From contig CBDBDZ010000014.1 of the NCBI GenBank assembly GCA_965204215.1, positions 744,001 to 808,000 of the forward strand: a stretch of 64,000 nt of DNA. Direction: 5' to 3'. Origin of the DNA: CBDBDZ01 sp965204215 (GTDB lineage: Bacteria > Pseudomonadota > Gammaproteobacteria > Pseudomonadales > GM7GCV1). The notes under the pieces are model-generated. The model made no database searches. It was given only the letters and a program-made list of their open reading frames with translations, and was not told the DNA's origin. The translations under genes were made by a program, and so were the position numbers. This document shows positions 51,620-61,183 of this stretch, piece after piece. The number at the start of each line of letters is the position of its first letter. The stretch's first letter is position 1.

Positions 51620-52033
51620 ATGCAAACCACAGTTGTTTGGCAGGGTAAAGCGCAGTTTAAAGCAACCACAGGCAGCGGTAATGACATTGTTATGGATGGG
51701 CCACCTGAATACGGTGGTATTAACAATGGCGCAAGACCCATGGAAACATTGCTCTCTGCCGTGGGTGGTTGTGCAGCGTTTGATGTCATGTTGATCTTGA
51801 AAAACTCAGGGGTAGAAGCCAGTCATTGTGAAGTAAAACTGGAAGCCGAGCGAGCCGATGAAATACCTGCCGTGTTTACAAAAATTAATATGCACTTTAA
51901 AGTAGGTGGCGACAATTTAAGAGAAAGCATTGTTCGTTCTGCGGTCAGAATGTCTGCTGATAAATACTGTTCTGCATCTATTATGCTGGGTAGGGCGGGT
52001 GTGGAAATAACACATAGTTACGAAATTATTTAA
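51620..52033 (+). CDS. OsmC/YhfA family protein
   Basis: A 137-aa OsmC-like thiol protein. The two cysteines lie in SAVGGCAAFDVMLILKNSGV (~55) and ADKYCSASIML (~118), the peroxidatic/resolving positions of OsmC/Ohr proteins; DGPPEYGGINNGARPMETLL is typical of the YhfA subgroup. It lies 3 bp after trpC, a neighbour relation often seen in gammaproteobacteria. Role: organic peroxide or redox homeostasis, unproven. Confidence 0.88.
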   Translation: MQTTVVWQGKAQFKATTGSGNDIVMDGPPEYGGINNGARPMETLLSAVGGCAAFDVMLILKNSGVEASHCEVKLEAERADEIPAVFTKINMHFKVGGDNLRESIVRSAVRMSADKYCSASIMLGRAGVEITHSYEII

Positions 52034-52066
52034 CAACTTTAATTTTACCAAAAAGCTACACCAATC

Positions 52067-53251
52067 GTGCATATTGACCAAATTAATTTAGAAACCACAG
52101 AACAGCATTTGAAAGCTGTAGATGTGGTGTGGGTTAATTCCAATGCCATAGGTTTTTATAAAATACCTGTTCCTGAAGTGCCAAAAAGACGTTGGCAAGA
52201 AGTACTGCCCTGGACCATTGACGACCAGAGTTTATTTGATCCAGAACAGCAGCATATTGTAGCAATTGAAGAGCCTAAAGTGGATAAGGACAGTGGAGAA
52301 GCACAACAACTAACCATTGTAGCAATACCTGTTTACTATATGGAGACCTGGAAAGATTTGATTGAATCTTTAAACTATGATGTACTGGAAGGTAAGCCTT
52401 GGTGTCCTGATGTGTTTGCATTGCCTTTAAATGAAAACGGATGGTCAATATGGCAACGCGATGAAGATAGCTGTTTGGTAAGAATGGCACAGCATTCAGG
52501 TTTTGTTATTGAACCGGAGGTTCTGCAAAGTATGCTGAATTTAATAGATAAAACCGATGGTATCAGTACTGAAAAACCAGCCTCAATCAATATTTATCGG
52601 CATTCAGAAGCACTTCCTGATACTGAACAAACGGCATTTGATGTAAATTTAAGTAGCGTTGAGGTTAACTGGCTTTCCGTTAACGACCTGCAGTGGCCTT
52701 TTAATGAAAGCAAGGCAGTGGTTAATTTATTACAAGGCGCTTATAAACCGGTTTTTAATTTTCGCAAAAAAGTTTTAGGTTCAAACCAGCTGTCACCCTC
52801 GTTAGCACTGGTTGCAAGTTTACTACTCTGTGGGCTGTTGTGGTTGAACATCGTTCAAGTCAAACAGCAACAAGTGGCATTCAATCAACAAGTAGATGAA
52901 CAATTGAGTCAATTTTTTACTCAACGATTTGACCCACGTATTTCTCGCGAGCGCTGGTTGAGTTCAGTAGAAAGTAAATTGGAAATAGCAATTCGCGTGA
53001 AATCGAAAAATTTATGGTCAACAATAGAGCGCCTGGACACGCTAATTTCTCAATGCCGTGGTAAATGCCAGTTAATGAATATTAATGCCTCAGGCAGTGA
53101 AACCAACTTAATTATTAAAGGTGAAGAAGACGCCTTGGAAGCACTGCGAAAACGCCTAACGGCAATAGATTTAACAGGGTTTAGTCTGAGACTGCCAGCG
53201 TCTGGACAAGTAGGTACTTTAAAAGTTAATCTTAAGCGTTTGGATTCGTAA
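52067..53251 (+). CDS. gspL: Type II secretion system protein GspL
   Basis: A 394-aa inner-membrane protein starting with GTG (MHIDQINLETTEQ). Residues ~1-240 are the cytoplasmic actin-like domain that binds GspE (RRWQEVLPWTIDDQSLFDPE), followed by a transmembrane helix LALVASLLLCGLLWLNIVQV (~245-265) and a periplasmic ferredoxin-like domain. It links the GspE ATPase to GspM. The stop overlaps gspM's ATG. First gene of an L-M-N-C-D-A-B block. Confidence 0.88.
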   Translation: MHIDQINLETTEQHLKAVDVVWVNSNAIGFYKIPVPEVPKRRWQEVLPWTIDDQSLFDPEQQHIVAIEEPKVDKDSGEAQQLTIVAIPVYYMETWKDLIESLNYDVLEGKPWCPDVFALPLNENGWSIWQRDEDSCLVRMAQHSGFVIEPEVLQSMLNLIDKTDGISTEKPASINIYRHSEALPDTEQTAFDVNLSSVEVNWLSVNDLQWPFNESKAVVNLLQGAYKPVFNFRKKVLGSNQLSPSLALVASLLLCGLLWLNIVQVKQQQVAFNQQVDEQLSQFFTQRFDPRISRERWLSSVESKLEIAIRVKSKNLWSTIERLDTLISQCRGKCQLMNINASGSETNLIIKGEEDALEALRKRLTAIDLTGFSLRLPASGQVGTLKVNLKRLDS

Positions 53252-53784
53252 TGGAAAACTTTAAACAACAGATTCATCAAAAATTGCCTAACCTGGTAAA
53301 ACTTTCACTACTAAAAATAGCTTTATGTATTATTGCTGTGTTTGTTGTTATCCTTGTTGTTGTATTATTGCTGGAAAAACATCAATTAAACACAATGAAA
53401 TCTAATGTTGATTCAGTTACCAATAGTGTCAGTCACTGGTCACAATTACACGCTCAATCAAAACTTAGTCCAAGCGCATTAAATTATTCGACAGGTTTTA
53501 TTGAAGCTATGTTTGATGAATCTAAAAAACGCTTCAATTTGATGGCCAGTCAATTGAAGTATATTGAAACGGAAAATCATTGGAAGTTAGATATACGCTC
53601 TGGCAATGGTCAAAATATTTTGCGACTTCTGGAGCGTTTGGAACAATTTGGGCTTACTCTGGTAAAACTTGAGCTAAACGCAGATAGCAACAAGAAAGAC
53701 CAGGTATCTGGTTCTGCAATGTTGGTTAGCCTGTGGGACTGGCAACCGCCGCGTGAATTAACAACTAAAACAGGTGGTGGCTAG
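53251..53784 (+). CDS. gspM: Type II secretion system protein GspM
   Basis: A 177-aa bitopic membrane protein: a short cytoplasmic start, transmembrane helix IALCIIAVFVVILVVVLLLE (~24-43), and a periplasmic ferredoxin-like domain ending GSAMLVSLWDWQPPREL. The weakly conserved sequence is called partly by its place directly after gspL and before gspN. It stabilises GspL in the platform. Confidence 0.82.
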   Translation: MENFKQQIHQKLPNLVKLSLLKIALCIIAVFVVILVVVLLLEKHQLNTMKSNVDSVTNSVSHWSQLHAQSKLSPSALNYSTGFIEAMFDESKKRFNLMASQLKYIETENHWKLDIRSGNGQNILRLLERLEQFGLTLVKLELNADSNKKDQVSGSAMLVSLWDWQPPRELTTKTGGG

Positions 53785-53785
53785 C

Positions 53786-54535
53786 GTGCGTATTGTATTA
53801 ATCATATTAGGTACAGTTTTATTTTTAGTGCTCCTGGCTTTTATTGGCGTGCGCCAAATACCTGCTGCATCATTGTTAGGTAAAGCGCAATTGCCGAAAC
53901 AAATTAGCATTATTCAGCCTGATGGTAATGCTTTTTCAGGTAAGGCTCAGGTAACCATAGATTCTAATGATATTGAATTTGCTTTTGAGCTGGTGTGGCG
54001 TTGGTGTCCAGGTGGGCTGAATTCAGCACTAAGAGCACAATTTTTCCAATGGTGTATAGAACTTAATAATGAACATTTACAGGCAAGTTCTGAAATAAAA
54101 TTACTAAATGCCAATCAGGTTTTTGGTATTGAATTAACTCAAGGGCAATTGAGTTTGATGGATTTTACGATTGATCATCCTTTGTACAGTAATTTAACCT
54201 TAGATGGTGATGCTCAATTGAATTTACTGCAAATTAATTTTAATAGCAGTGAACTACATCGCATACACCAATTACAATTATCCAGTCGCGAGTTTAGGGT
54301 CAAATTGTTTGATGTGGAAATTGACAAAGGTGAACTGCAGTTAAATAAGGCGGTTAATCAATCCATTATTGGCAATTTTGCAGGTCGTGCTGTGGATGCA
54401 GATTTAATCAGCTTTGAAAATGGAGACCTGCACTTTGATGTAAAGGTCAATGCTCCAACGGGACCTGTCTATGCGATTTTATCCCTGTATTTGGATAATA
54501 ACGAGGAATATCATTATCGAGGAAGGTGGTATTAA
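53786..54535 (+). CDS. gspN: Type II secretion system protein GspN
   Basis: A 249-aa protein with an N-terminal anchor (VRIVLIILGTVLFLVLLAF) and a beta-rich periplasmic body including VWRWCPGGLNSALRAQFFQW, as in the GspN family. The GTG at 53786 is preferred because AGGTGG lies just upstream; an in-frame GTG at 53774 would overlap the gspM stop. GspN is an accessory T2SS component in some proteobacteria, often dispensable; its place between gspM and gspC supports the call. Confidence 0.78.
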   Translation: MRIVLIILGTVLFLVLLAFIGVRQIPAASLLGKAQLPKQISIIQPDGNAFSGKAQVTIDSNDIEFAFELVWRWCPGGLNSALRAQFFQWCIELNNEHLQASSEIKLLNANQVFGIELTQGQLSLMDFTIDHPLYSNLTLDGDAQLNLLQINFNSSELHRIHQLQLSSREFRVKLFDVEIDKGELQLNKAVNQSIIGNFAGRAVDADLISFENGDLHFDVKVNAPTGPVYAILSLYLDNNEEYHYRGRWY

Positions 54536-54537
54536 TT

Positions 54538-55377
54538 ATGGCAAATAAACTATCAACGGTAATAACTACAGTTATGCAAAGTACTACCACCAAAGTTATT
54601 TTGGGACTCGTTATTATTTTACAGCTGTGGTTAATTCTGTTTAGTTGGTTATTCCCACCGCCAAGTCCATCTTTTCAGATTAGTCAGCGCTTGAATGAAC
54701 CTAAAGGAGGGCAATGGAACTGGTTTGATATGTCGAAAAAGCCACCACCAAAGACGGTTGAACGCTCCAAAATTCAGGCGGATTTGGTCGGGCTTATTCA
54801 CACACAGGAGCGCAAAGTAGCGATTATTTCGACCAAAAAAAGCAAATTTAAAGTGTACACTGAAGGTGATAGATTGCAGCAGGGTGTTACCTTAGAAGAA
54901 ATTTATCCCGATAGGGTCATACTTGACGAGTATGGTGCAGAGCGAGAGTTGCGTCCGATTAAAGGAAGAAGTGTTATGGAAATAGTTGATAATGAAGATG
55001 AAAAAATTGACCAAGAGGTAGGGGACCCTTCCGTAAACACGGAAGGGGTACTACCTTCAGGTATTGGCGATTTTGCCGATATTGTCAATGTACTGCCAGT
55101 GAGAACAGATGACGGTGGCTCAGGCCTTAAATTACAGGGCTTGAATGAAGACCTGGTTGAGATATCTGGTCTCGGTGTCAATGATATTGTATTGAGCATT
55201 GACAACCAACCCATTCAAAATATTGTGAACAATCCCAGCGCTATTCGAGAGTTAATGCAGCGTGGCGACGTTAATGTTAATATAATTCGTGATGGAGAAC
55301 CCAGTACCGTAACGGTTGATATCAAAACCCTGGCGGCAAGAGTCATACCGCTTATTGGTAACCGCAGTTTGCGTTAG
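54538..55377 (+). CDS. gspC: Type II secretion system protein GspC
   Basis: A 279-aa protein with a transmembrane helix VILGLVIILQLWLILFSWLF (~17-36), a homology region (HR) that contacts the secretin (IQADLVGLIHTQERKVAIIS, EGDRLQQGVTLEEIYPDRVI), and a C-terminal PDZ domain (LKLQGLNEDLVEISGLGVND, IVLSIDNQPIQNI). ATG 54538 is preceded by AAGGTGG. It bridges inner membrane and GspD; gspD follows after 26 bp. Confidence 0.9.
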   Translation: MANKLSTVITTVMQSTTTKVILGLVIILQLWLILFSWLFPPPSPSFQISQRLNEPKGGQWNWFDMSKKPPPKTVERSKIQADLVGLIHTQERKVAIISTKKSKFKVYTEGDRLQQGVTLEEIYPDRVILDEYGAERELRPIKGRSVMEIVDNEDEKIDQEVGDPSVNTEGVLPSGIGDFADIVNVLPVRTDDGGSGLKLQGLNEDLVEISGLGVNDIVLSIDNQPIQNIVNNPSAIRELMQRGDVNVNIIRDGEPSTVTVDIKTLAARVIPLIGNRSLR

Positions 55378-55403
55378 GTTACTTTTATTTTATTGTAAAT
55401 TTT

Positions 55404-57413
55404 ATGAAATTAAAAAAAATATTGAACACTTCCTTAAATAAAGTATTGCTAGTTGGTATGACAGTAATGAGCCTGACAACGGTTAATTTATGGAACTCGC
55501 CAGTCTATTCACAAGATAAAGTGTCGATATCTTTTAAAGACGTTGACATAAGGTCAGTTTTGGAAAGCGTAGCTGAAATTACAGGTAGAACCTTTATTGT
55601 TGATCCCAGAGTTAAAGGCAAATTGACTATTATTTCTAACGAACCAGTAAATGCAGACCTGTTGTTTGAAGTGTTTTTGTCTGCGTTGCAAGTACATGGT
55701 TTTCAAGCGGTACGTGATGGAGCCATTTACCGGGTTTTGCCATTGTCGCAATCCTACCGAATACCCAATAATGGAGAGGGTGGCAGTTTGAAAACGGAAG
55801 TGATTTTTCTTAAATATTCACAGGCGCAAAACCTGGTTTCAGGGCTGCGACCACTGTTGAGTCAAGGTGCATTACTACAAGCTCATGTGTCTAGTAATGC
55901 TTTGATTATTAATGACACGTTGTCACAAATAGCGCGTATAAAGGAAGTCATTAGAAAAATTGACAGACCGGTTAAAGATAACCTGGAAGTGATTTCGTTA
56001 AAGAATATTGAATCAGCAGAAGTGCTGCGAATTGCTAAAGAATTGCAGTTCGACAGGGATGAGAGACTTAATATTGTCGAAGACCCTGCCAATAATCGTA
56101 TTTTAATTACAGGTCCTGTTGAGTTGCGCCAACCGATTTTGGAATTATCTAAAAAACTTGATGATGCCGAGCAAAAATCTGCAAGTATTGATGTGATCTA
56201 TTTGCACTATATGGAAGCCGCATCTACGCGTACATTGATTGATGGTATGTTAACCAATGGCGCATTTGATCATATTGCAGGCGTGAAGAGTGGTGACTCT
56301 AACCGTAGTTTTTCTGTTCAAGAAGATGAAAGTAACAACGCCATTGTAGTGGCAGGACCACCAGAGCTTATCACCAGTATTCGCTTGCTTGTCAATAAAC
56401 TCGACAAACCCAAATTGCAGGTATTAATTGAGGCGGTAATTGCAGAAGTTACACAAGATCAAGCCAGAGATTTAGGTGCACAGTTAGCTTATGCTGGCGA
56501 TGGCGGAGCTGCCGTTGTTGATTTTAGTTCAGCTGTCACCGCCTTAGGTGGTGGCGCTTTAACAGCACTTGGGGCTGCAGATTCAATCAGCGATGTTAGC
56601 AATACGCAAATTTTAACAGGGGTAGCCAGTGTTGCCGGCCCTATTTTATCTCAGCAGGGTTTAACGCTCGGTGGCTTTGCTACCAACAATGGTCGTCGCA
56701 ATGGGTTTGGCGGCTTAATTCAAACTTTACAGACTAATACACAAGCGAATATTTTGTCGACACCTTCAATTTTGACTTTGGATAATGAAGAAGCTACCAT
56801 TACTGTTGGTCAGGAAGTGCCATTTTTAACTGGAGCTTTTACCAATACTGGTACTGGTTCAGCCAACCCTTTCCAGACTATAGAACGCCGGGATGTTGGT
56901 ATCAGTTTAACGGTAACACCCCAAGTTAATGAGGGTGATGCTGTTAGATTGTCGATTGAACAAGAATTTTCTAATTTATTGGCATCGGCTGAAGCGAATA
57001 TAGCTCTGCAACAAATTACTGCAAGGCGGACTATGTCAACCCATGTTATGGTACACGATGGCGAGTTGTTGATACTGGGGGGTTTGCTGGATCAGTCAGA
57101 GAGCAACCAAACGTCTAAAGTGCCTATATTAGGGGATATCCCCTTCTTGGGCTATTTGTTTAAAACCAATAACAGAGAGCGTGAAGATGATGTGTTGATG
57201 GTCTTCATCCGCCCAACCATTATTCGCAATCAAGGTGATGCAGGTCAGGTTTCAGATAAAAAATATAAATTTTTAGCAGATAGACAAAAGCTAAGTGCAA
57301 AAGCTAAAAAGAATACTTTTAAAGGTAGCTTGGTTGATGAAACGATGAAGTCGTTAAAAATACCATTGAAAGAATCTGTAGAAACGAATACACTGACTGT
57401 TCCTGAACAATAA
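55404..57413 (+). CDS. gspD: Type II secretion system secretin GspD
   Basis: A 669-aa outer-membrane secretin. Signal peptide (~36 residues, cleavage near SPVYSQ), N0 domain (VSISFKDVDIRSVLESVAEI), repeated N1-N3 domains (ISLKNIESAEVLRIAKELQF, VIYLHYMEAASTRTLIDGML), then the secretin domain with ANILSTPSILTLDNEEATIT, VGQEVPFLTGAF, RRDVGISLTVTPQVNEGD and VPILGDIPFLGYLFKT. A ~45-residue C-terminal tail may be the pilotin- or GspB-binding region. Forms the outer-membrane channel. Confidence 0.96.
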   Translation: MKLKKILNTSLNKVLLVGMTVMSLTTVNLWNSPVYSQDKVSISFKDVDIRSVLESVAEITGRTFIVDPRVKGKLTIISNEPVNADLLFEVFLSALQVHGFQAVRDGAIYRVLPLSQSYRIPNNGEGGSLKTEVIFLKYSQAQNLVSGLRPLLSQGALLQAHVSSNALIINDTLSQIARIKEVIRKIDRPVKDNLEVISLKNIESAEVLRIAKELQFDRDERLNIVEDPANNRILITGPVELRQPILELSKKLDDAEQKSASIDVIYLHYMEAASTRTLIDGMLTNGAFDHIAGVKSGDSNRSFSVQEDESNNAIVVAGPPELITSIRLLVNKLDKPKLQVLIEAVIAEVTQDQARDLGAQLAYAGDGGAAVVDFSSAVTALGGGALTALGAADSISDVSNTQILTGVASVAGPILSQQGLTLGGFATNNGRRNGFGGLIQTLQTNTQANILSTPSILTLDNEEATITVGQEVPFLTGAFTNTGTGSANPFQTIERRDVGISLTVTPQVNEGDAVRLSIEQEFSNLLASAEANIALQQITARRTMSTHVMVHDGELLILGGLLDQSESNQTSKVPILGDIPFLGYLFKTNNREREDDVLMVFIRPTIIRNQGDAGQVSDKKYKFLADRQKLSAKAKKNTFKGSLVDETMKSLKIPLKESVETNTLTVPEQ

Positions 57414-57421
57414 ATGGGCTA

Positions 57422-59032
57422 ATGTACCAACAATTCTTTGGGTTTAGCGGTTTTCCGTTTTCAATCGCTCCCAATCCGGATGTCTTATATTTAAGTCAAT
57501 CTCACGGCGAGGCGCTTAAAACACTACAATACGGTTTAAACCGTGAGGGTGGTTTTATCATGTTGACTGGCGAAGTAGGTACAGGCAAAACCACTCTAAT
57601 ACGCCTGTTATTACAATCATTGACCAAAGACGGTAGTATTAATGAAAAAGTTGCTTATATTTTAAATCCTAGGCTGAGTGAATATGATTTGCTCTATAGT
57701 GTCGCTGAAGAATTATCGTTACAAGTCGGTAAAGAGCAAAGTATTAGAGATTTAATTGAAGCCATTAATGAAGCGTTGCTAGCGGCTCATGGTCATGGTC
57801 AAAAGGTGATATTGGTTATTGAAGAGGCGCAGAACTTATCGCCAGAGCTGCTGGAAATGTTGCGCTTATTGACGAATTTAGAAACCAATAACCAAAAACT
57901 GCTCACCATCATGCTGGTTGGACAATCCGAGTTATTGGAAATGATAAATAGTCAACAATTACGGCAGCTTAATCAACGTATTATCGCCCGCTATCACTTA
58001 CAGGAATTATCGCGTACAGAAGTGGGACGCTATCTGGATTATCGCTTGCAACAAGTTGGAGGTCACGGCAAGCAAATTTCATTAAGAGCTCGTTGGTTGT
58101 TGTATTCTCGCGCTCAAGGTATTCCCAGAGTGATTAATTTAATTGCAGACGCAGCCTTCATTCATGCCTACAGGAAACATCGCGATAAAGTAATCGCCAG
58201 GGATGTGAACTATGCTGCCAATAAATTAAATATTGGCAATAGGCGTTACAAAGGGTTATGGGTACTTATTGCGCTGCTGTTGATATCCTCAGGCCTGTGG
58301 CTTTACATGCAAAAAACACAAGATTCACCGCTGGAAGTTAATCGACAAACAACTATCACTTCGCCGCAAGTCACCCAATCAGAGCCATCGCAGAAAGACA
58401 AACCTATCGTAGAAGTAGAACCTGTCGAAGGACAATTGTCACCATTGCAATTACTTTTGGCTCAGTGGGGGTATCGTCTTGATGAACCTCTTACCTGGCA
58501 AAATTATTGCTCAATTAACAGTCATCAATTATATTGCTACGAGGGCAAACAGGAAACCCTGGACAATCTGAAACAAATGAACTTGCCCGGTATTGTGACT
58601 TACATTGATTCACTAGGTGAAGTGAGGCAAGGAGTGGCGGTTGGAATGGATAATAATACTATTACTATAGCGTTAAAAAACCGCAGACAGACGTTAAGCA
58701 ACATAGAGTTTTCCAATCAATGGTTGCGAGATATCAAATTGTTGAGACCCAATATTCCAGGTTTTAAAGCCGAGTTGAGCTTAAATAACAGCAATAAGGA
58801 ATTGTTGAATTGGGTGCAACAACGATTAAAAGAGGCTGGTGTTATCGATCATGTTATGATTACAGGTGGTATTTATAATCAAATCATAGTTGACGCAGTA
58901 GTGCGTTTTCAACGCAACAATAATTTAGATCCAGATGGCGTTTTAGGCATTAAAACGCTTTTAGCGTTGATACCAGAGCGAGACAAATTAACCATGCCAA
59001 CACTGTTAGTGCAGGATGATCGCATAGAATAA
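57422..59032 (+). CDS. gspA: GspA/ExeA-type AAA+ ATPase with peptidoglycan-binding domain
   Basis: A 536-aa inner-membrane protein. Residues 1-270: AAA+ ATPase with FGFSGFPFSIAPNPDVLYLS, Walker A LTGEVGTGKTTLIRLLLQ and Walker B VILVIEEAQNLSPELLEMLR. A transmembrane helix GLWVLIALLLISSGLWLYMQ (~278-297) leads to a periplasmic part ending in a PG_binding_1 domain (VVRFQRNNNLDPDGVLGIKT). GspA with GspB remodels or anchors peptidoglycan so the secretin can assemble. 2 bp before gspB. Confidence 0.93.
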   Translation: MYQQFFGFSGFPFSIAPNPDVLYLSQSHGEALKTLQYGLNREGGFIMLTGEVGTGKTTLIRLLLQSLTKDGSINEKVAYILNPRLSEYDLLYSVAEELSLQVGKEQSIRDLIEAINEALLAAHGHGQKVILVIEEAQNLSPELLEMLRLLTNLETNNQKLLTIMLVGQSELLEMINSQQLRQLNQRIIARYHLQELSRTEVGRYLDYRLQQVGGHGKQISLRARWLLYSRAQGIPRVINLIADAAFIHAYRKHRDKVIARDVNYAANKLNIGNRRYKGLWVLIALLLISSGLWLYMQKTQDSPLEVNRQTTITSPQVTQSEPSQKDKPIVEVEPVEGQLSPLQLLLAQWGYRLDEPLTWQNYCSINSHQLYCYEGKQETLDNLKQMNLPGIVTYIDSLGEVRQGVAVGMDNNTITIALKNRRQTLSNIEFSNQWLRDIKLLRPNIPGFKAELSLNNSNKELLNWVQQRLKEAGVIDHVMITGGIYNQIIVDAVVRFQRNNNLDPDGVLGIKTLLALIPERDKLTMPTLLVQDDRIE

Positions 59033-59034
59033 TT

Positions 59035-59505
59035 ATGTCGAGTATTCTTTCGCGTCTAAATGAAGCAGAGCATCAGCGCAATACACAGGCTGCTGAAGAA
59101 TCAATTGAGGTACAGATAGAGAATTTTGTAGAGCAGAAAACCCAGAGTCGAAGCAAGCTATTTGCATTGCTTTTGTTAATAGCATTGGGTTTGGCTATTT
59201 ATATCACTATTCGCGTATTGAATAAACAACCAGAAACCCGCACTGTTGAGCAACAAGTGCCTGTAGCAAAAATTATTGATAATATTCAACCAAAAGCTGA
59301 AAACTCAAATGAAGGAATATTAGAACAAGCTTTTATTTTGGAAGGATTGTTGTTTGTAGAAGATGACCAGTCGTTAAATAAAGCTGTGATTAATGGGAAG
59401 TTATTAAAGCAAGGGCAATTGATACAACCGAATGTCAGAGTACAACAAATAGGAGAGGATTGGGTACAGTTAAATGTTAAGGGCAAAGTCATTACCATTC
59501 GTTAA
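59035..59505 (+). CDS. gspB: GspB-type secretin assembly protein
   Basis: A 156-aa bitopic protein: cytoplasmic start MSSILSRLNEAEHQRN, transmembrane helix LFALLLLIALGLAIYITIRV (~42-61), a linker, and a C-terminal GspB domain (FVEDDQSLNKAVINGKLLKQ, QQIGEDWVQLNVKGKVITI) of the type that contacts the secretin. The gspA-gspB pairing supports the call. Confidence 0.87.
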   Translation: MSSILSRLNEAEHQRNTQAAEESIEVQIENFVEQKTQSRSKLFALLLLIALGLAIYITIRVLNKQPETRTVEQQVPVAKIIDNIQPKAENSNEGILEQAFILEGLLFVEDDQSLNKAVINGKLLKQGQLIQPNVRVQQIGEDWVQLNVKGKVITIR

Positions 59506-59520
59506 TGTTATAGATTACTT

Positions 59521-60597
59521 GTGGAAACGCCACAACGTAAAATTATTCATATTGATATGGATGCTTTTTATGCTTCTGTTGAGCAGCGTGATTTTCCACA
59601 GTATCGCAATAAACCTGTCATTGTCGGTGGTAAACCTGGGGATAGAGGGGTGGTGGCAGCTTGCAGTTATGAAGCGAGGCAGTTTGGTATTCATTCTGCA
59701 ATGCCTTCCATCACCGCATATAAACATTGTCCGCACGCTATTTTTGTCAAGCCAAGATTTGATGCTTATCGGCAATGTTCGCAGCAAATTCGCCAAATAT
59801 TTCAAGAGTATACTGAAATTATTGAACCCCTGTCACTTGATGAAGCTTATCTGGATGTTTCAAATGCTAAAGTATGCAAAGGGTCGGCAACATTAATAGC
59901 CAAGGACATCAAGTCGAAAATTAAATCACAGTTAAACCTCATTGCCTCTGCGGGTGTTTCCTATAATAAATTTTTAGCTAAAATGGCATCAGATATGGAT
60001 AAACCTGATGGTTTATCTGTTATTTTACCTGGTGAGGCTAAGTCTATTTTAGAGTCTTTAGATATTCGTAAATTCTATGGTATAGGTAAGGCGACAGAGA
60101 CAAAGATGAAACGTCTGGGAATAAGTGATGGCAAAGCCTTAAAAAATTGCAGTCAAGCATTTTTAACCAGGCACTTTGGTAAATACGGGTTGTTTTATTA
60201 CTATATTGTTCGCGGGGAAGATTCAAGACCAGTTAATACCAGTAGTGTCAGAAAGTCCATTGGTGCAGAAACCACTTTTAGTGAAGATATTGTAGATATC
60301 AACGAAATTATGGAAACGCTGGAGCGCTTGAATGTCAGGGTTATTGAATCGCTTACAAAATATCGTTTACTGGCACAAACCATTACTCTAAAAGTCAAAT
60401 ATCGCAATTTTGTTCAATGCACGCGAAGCCAGACTTTGAGCCTGCCCTTTGATAATGAAAATACCGTCATGCAATGGTTGCCAATACTCATAGCGCGGAC
60501 CGACATAGGAACAACCCCGATTCGCCTGGTAGGGGTTACTTTGTCTTCATTTACTGATAAAATCGTCGATGATACTTATCAACAAAGATTGTTGTAG
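59521..60597 (+). CDS. dinB: DNA polymerase IV (translesion, Y family)
   Basis: A 358-aa Y-family polymerase starting with GTG (no ATG option before the conserved region). Motifs: KIIHIDMDAFYASVEQRDFP (metal-binding Asp), SYEARQFGIHSAMPSITAYK, PLSLDEAYLDVS (catalytic Asp-Glu), GVSYNKFLAKMASDMDKPDG, and the little-finger domain ending in GVTLSSFTD. Performs error-prone bypass. It lies 15 bp after gspB; no LexA-type site was noticed before it, so regulation may be read-through from the secretion operon. Confidence 0.95.
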   Translation: METPQRKIIHIDMDAFYASVEQRDFPQYRNKPVIVGGKPGDRGVVAACSYEARQFGIHSAMPSITAYKHCPHAIFVKPRFDAYRQCSQQIRQIFQEYTEIIEPLSLDEAYLDVSNAKVCKGSATLIAKDIKSKIKSQLNLIASAGVSYNKFLAKMASDMDKPDGLSVILPGEAKSILESLDIRKFYGIGKATETKMKRLGISDGKALKNCSQAFLTRHFGKYGLFYYYIVRGEDSRPVNTSSVRKSIGAETTFSEDIVDINEIMETLERLNVRVIESLTKYRLLAQTITLKVKYRNFVQCTRSQTLSLPFDNENTVMQWLPILIARTDIGTTPIRLVGVTLSSFTDKIVDDTYQQRLL

Positions 60598-60694
60598 ATG
60601 AAACCGCTTCATTAAAATAGCTGAAACTGTAAGTTAACCGTAAAAATTTATTTTTTTAGAAATGGTACTAGTTTGTAACTTGCTACTGACCTAG

Positions 60695-61075
60695 CTAATA
60701 ATACTCCGTAGTACCTTCCAAAAATGCTATAGATTTACCCGCAGATGTTATTTTTGCTTTACATAGTAATTTTCCAAGTTTAACAGGCCGGAGGTAATCA
60801 ACAGAAAGTGATATCGTTGTGCCAAAAACTTCGGCATCATATACTCCAACAATGGTAGAACCCATGGTTTCATCTAACATTGCAACTACGAACCCCCCAT
60901 GTATGTTACCAACTGGATTTGTAAACATTTCTATGGCTTGATATGAAATATTAATTGTCTTGTTAGTTTTATCTAAATGTACTAACTCCCAATTAATAAG
61001 CTCTGCCATTGGAGCTTTTGCTCCAAGAGAATCAAATATCGTCTTCTTTGTCACAGTTTCTACCGATTTATTCAT
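60695..61075 (-). CDS. PaaI-family hot-dog thioesterase
   Basis: A 126-aa hot-dog fold thioesterase. Family pattern: MFTNPVGNIHGGFVVAMLDETMG (HGG-Dxx active-site region, Asn/His/Glu ~57-70; shown here as INISYQAIEMFTN then GNIHGGFVVAMLDE), SLSVDYLRPVKLGKLLCKAK and GKSIAFLEGTTEY. Hydrolyses aryl- or acyl-CoA esters. It is a single gene, convergent with dinB, with the CRISPR array starting 108 bp upstream of its start. No recognised link to the CRISPR locus. Confidence 0.87.
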   Translation of the reverse strand: MNKSVETVTKKTIFDSLGAKAPMAELINWELVHLDKTNKTINISYQAIEMFTNPVGNIHGGFVVAMLDETMGSTIVGVYDAEVFGTTISLSVDYLRPVKLGKLLCKAKITSAGKSIAFLEGTTEYY

Positions 61076-61183
61076 AATAATTTCATTATATTAAATTGCC
61101 CATTCAGATGGTTGTAAAAATGAAATTCCATAAGATAATTTCCCTTTTACTGCCAAAGAGCGCTTCTCTGAATTTTCAAAATC

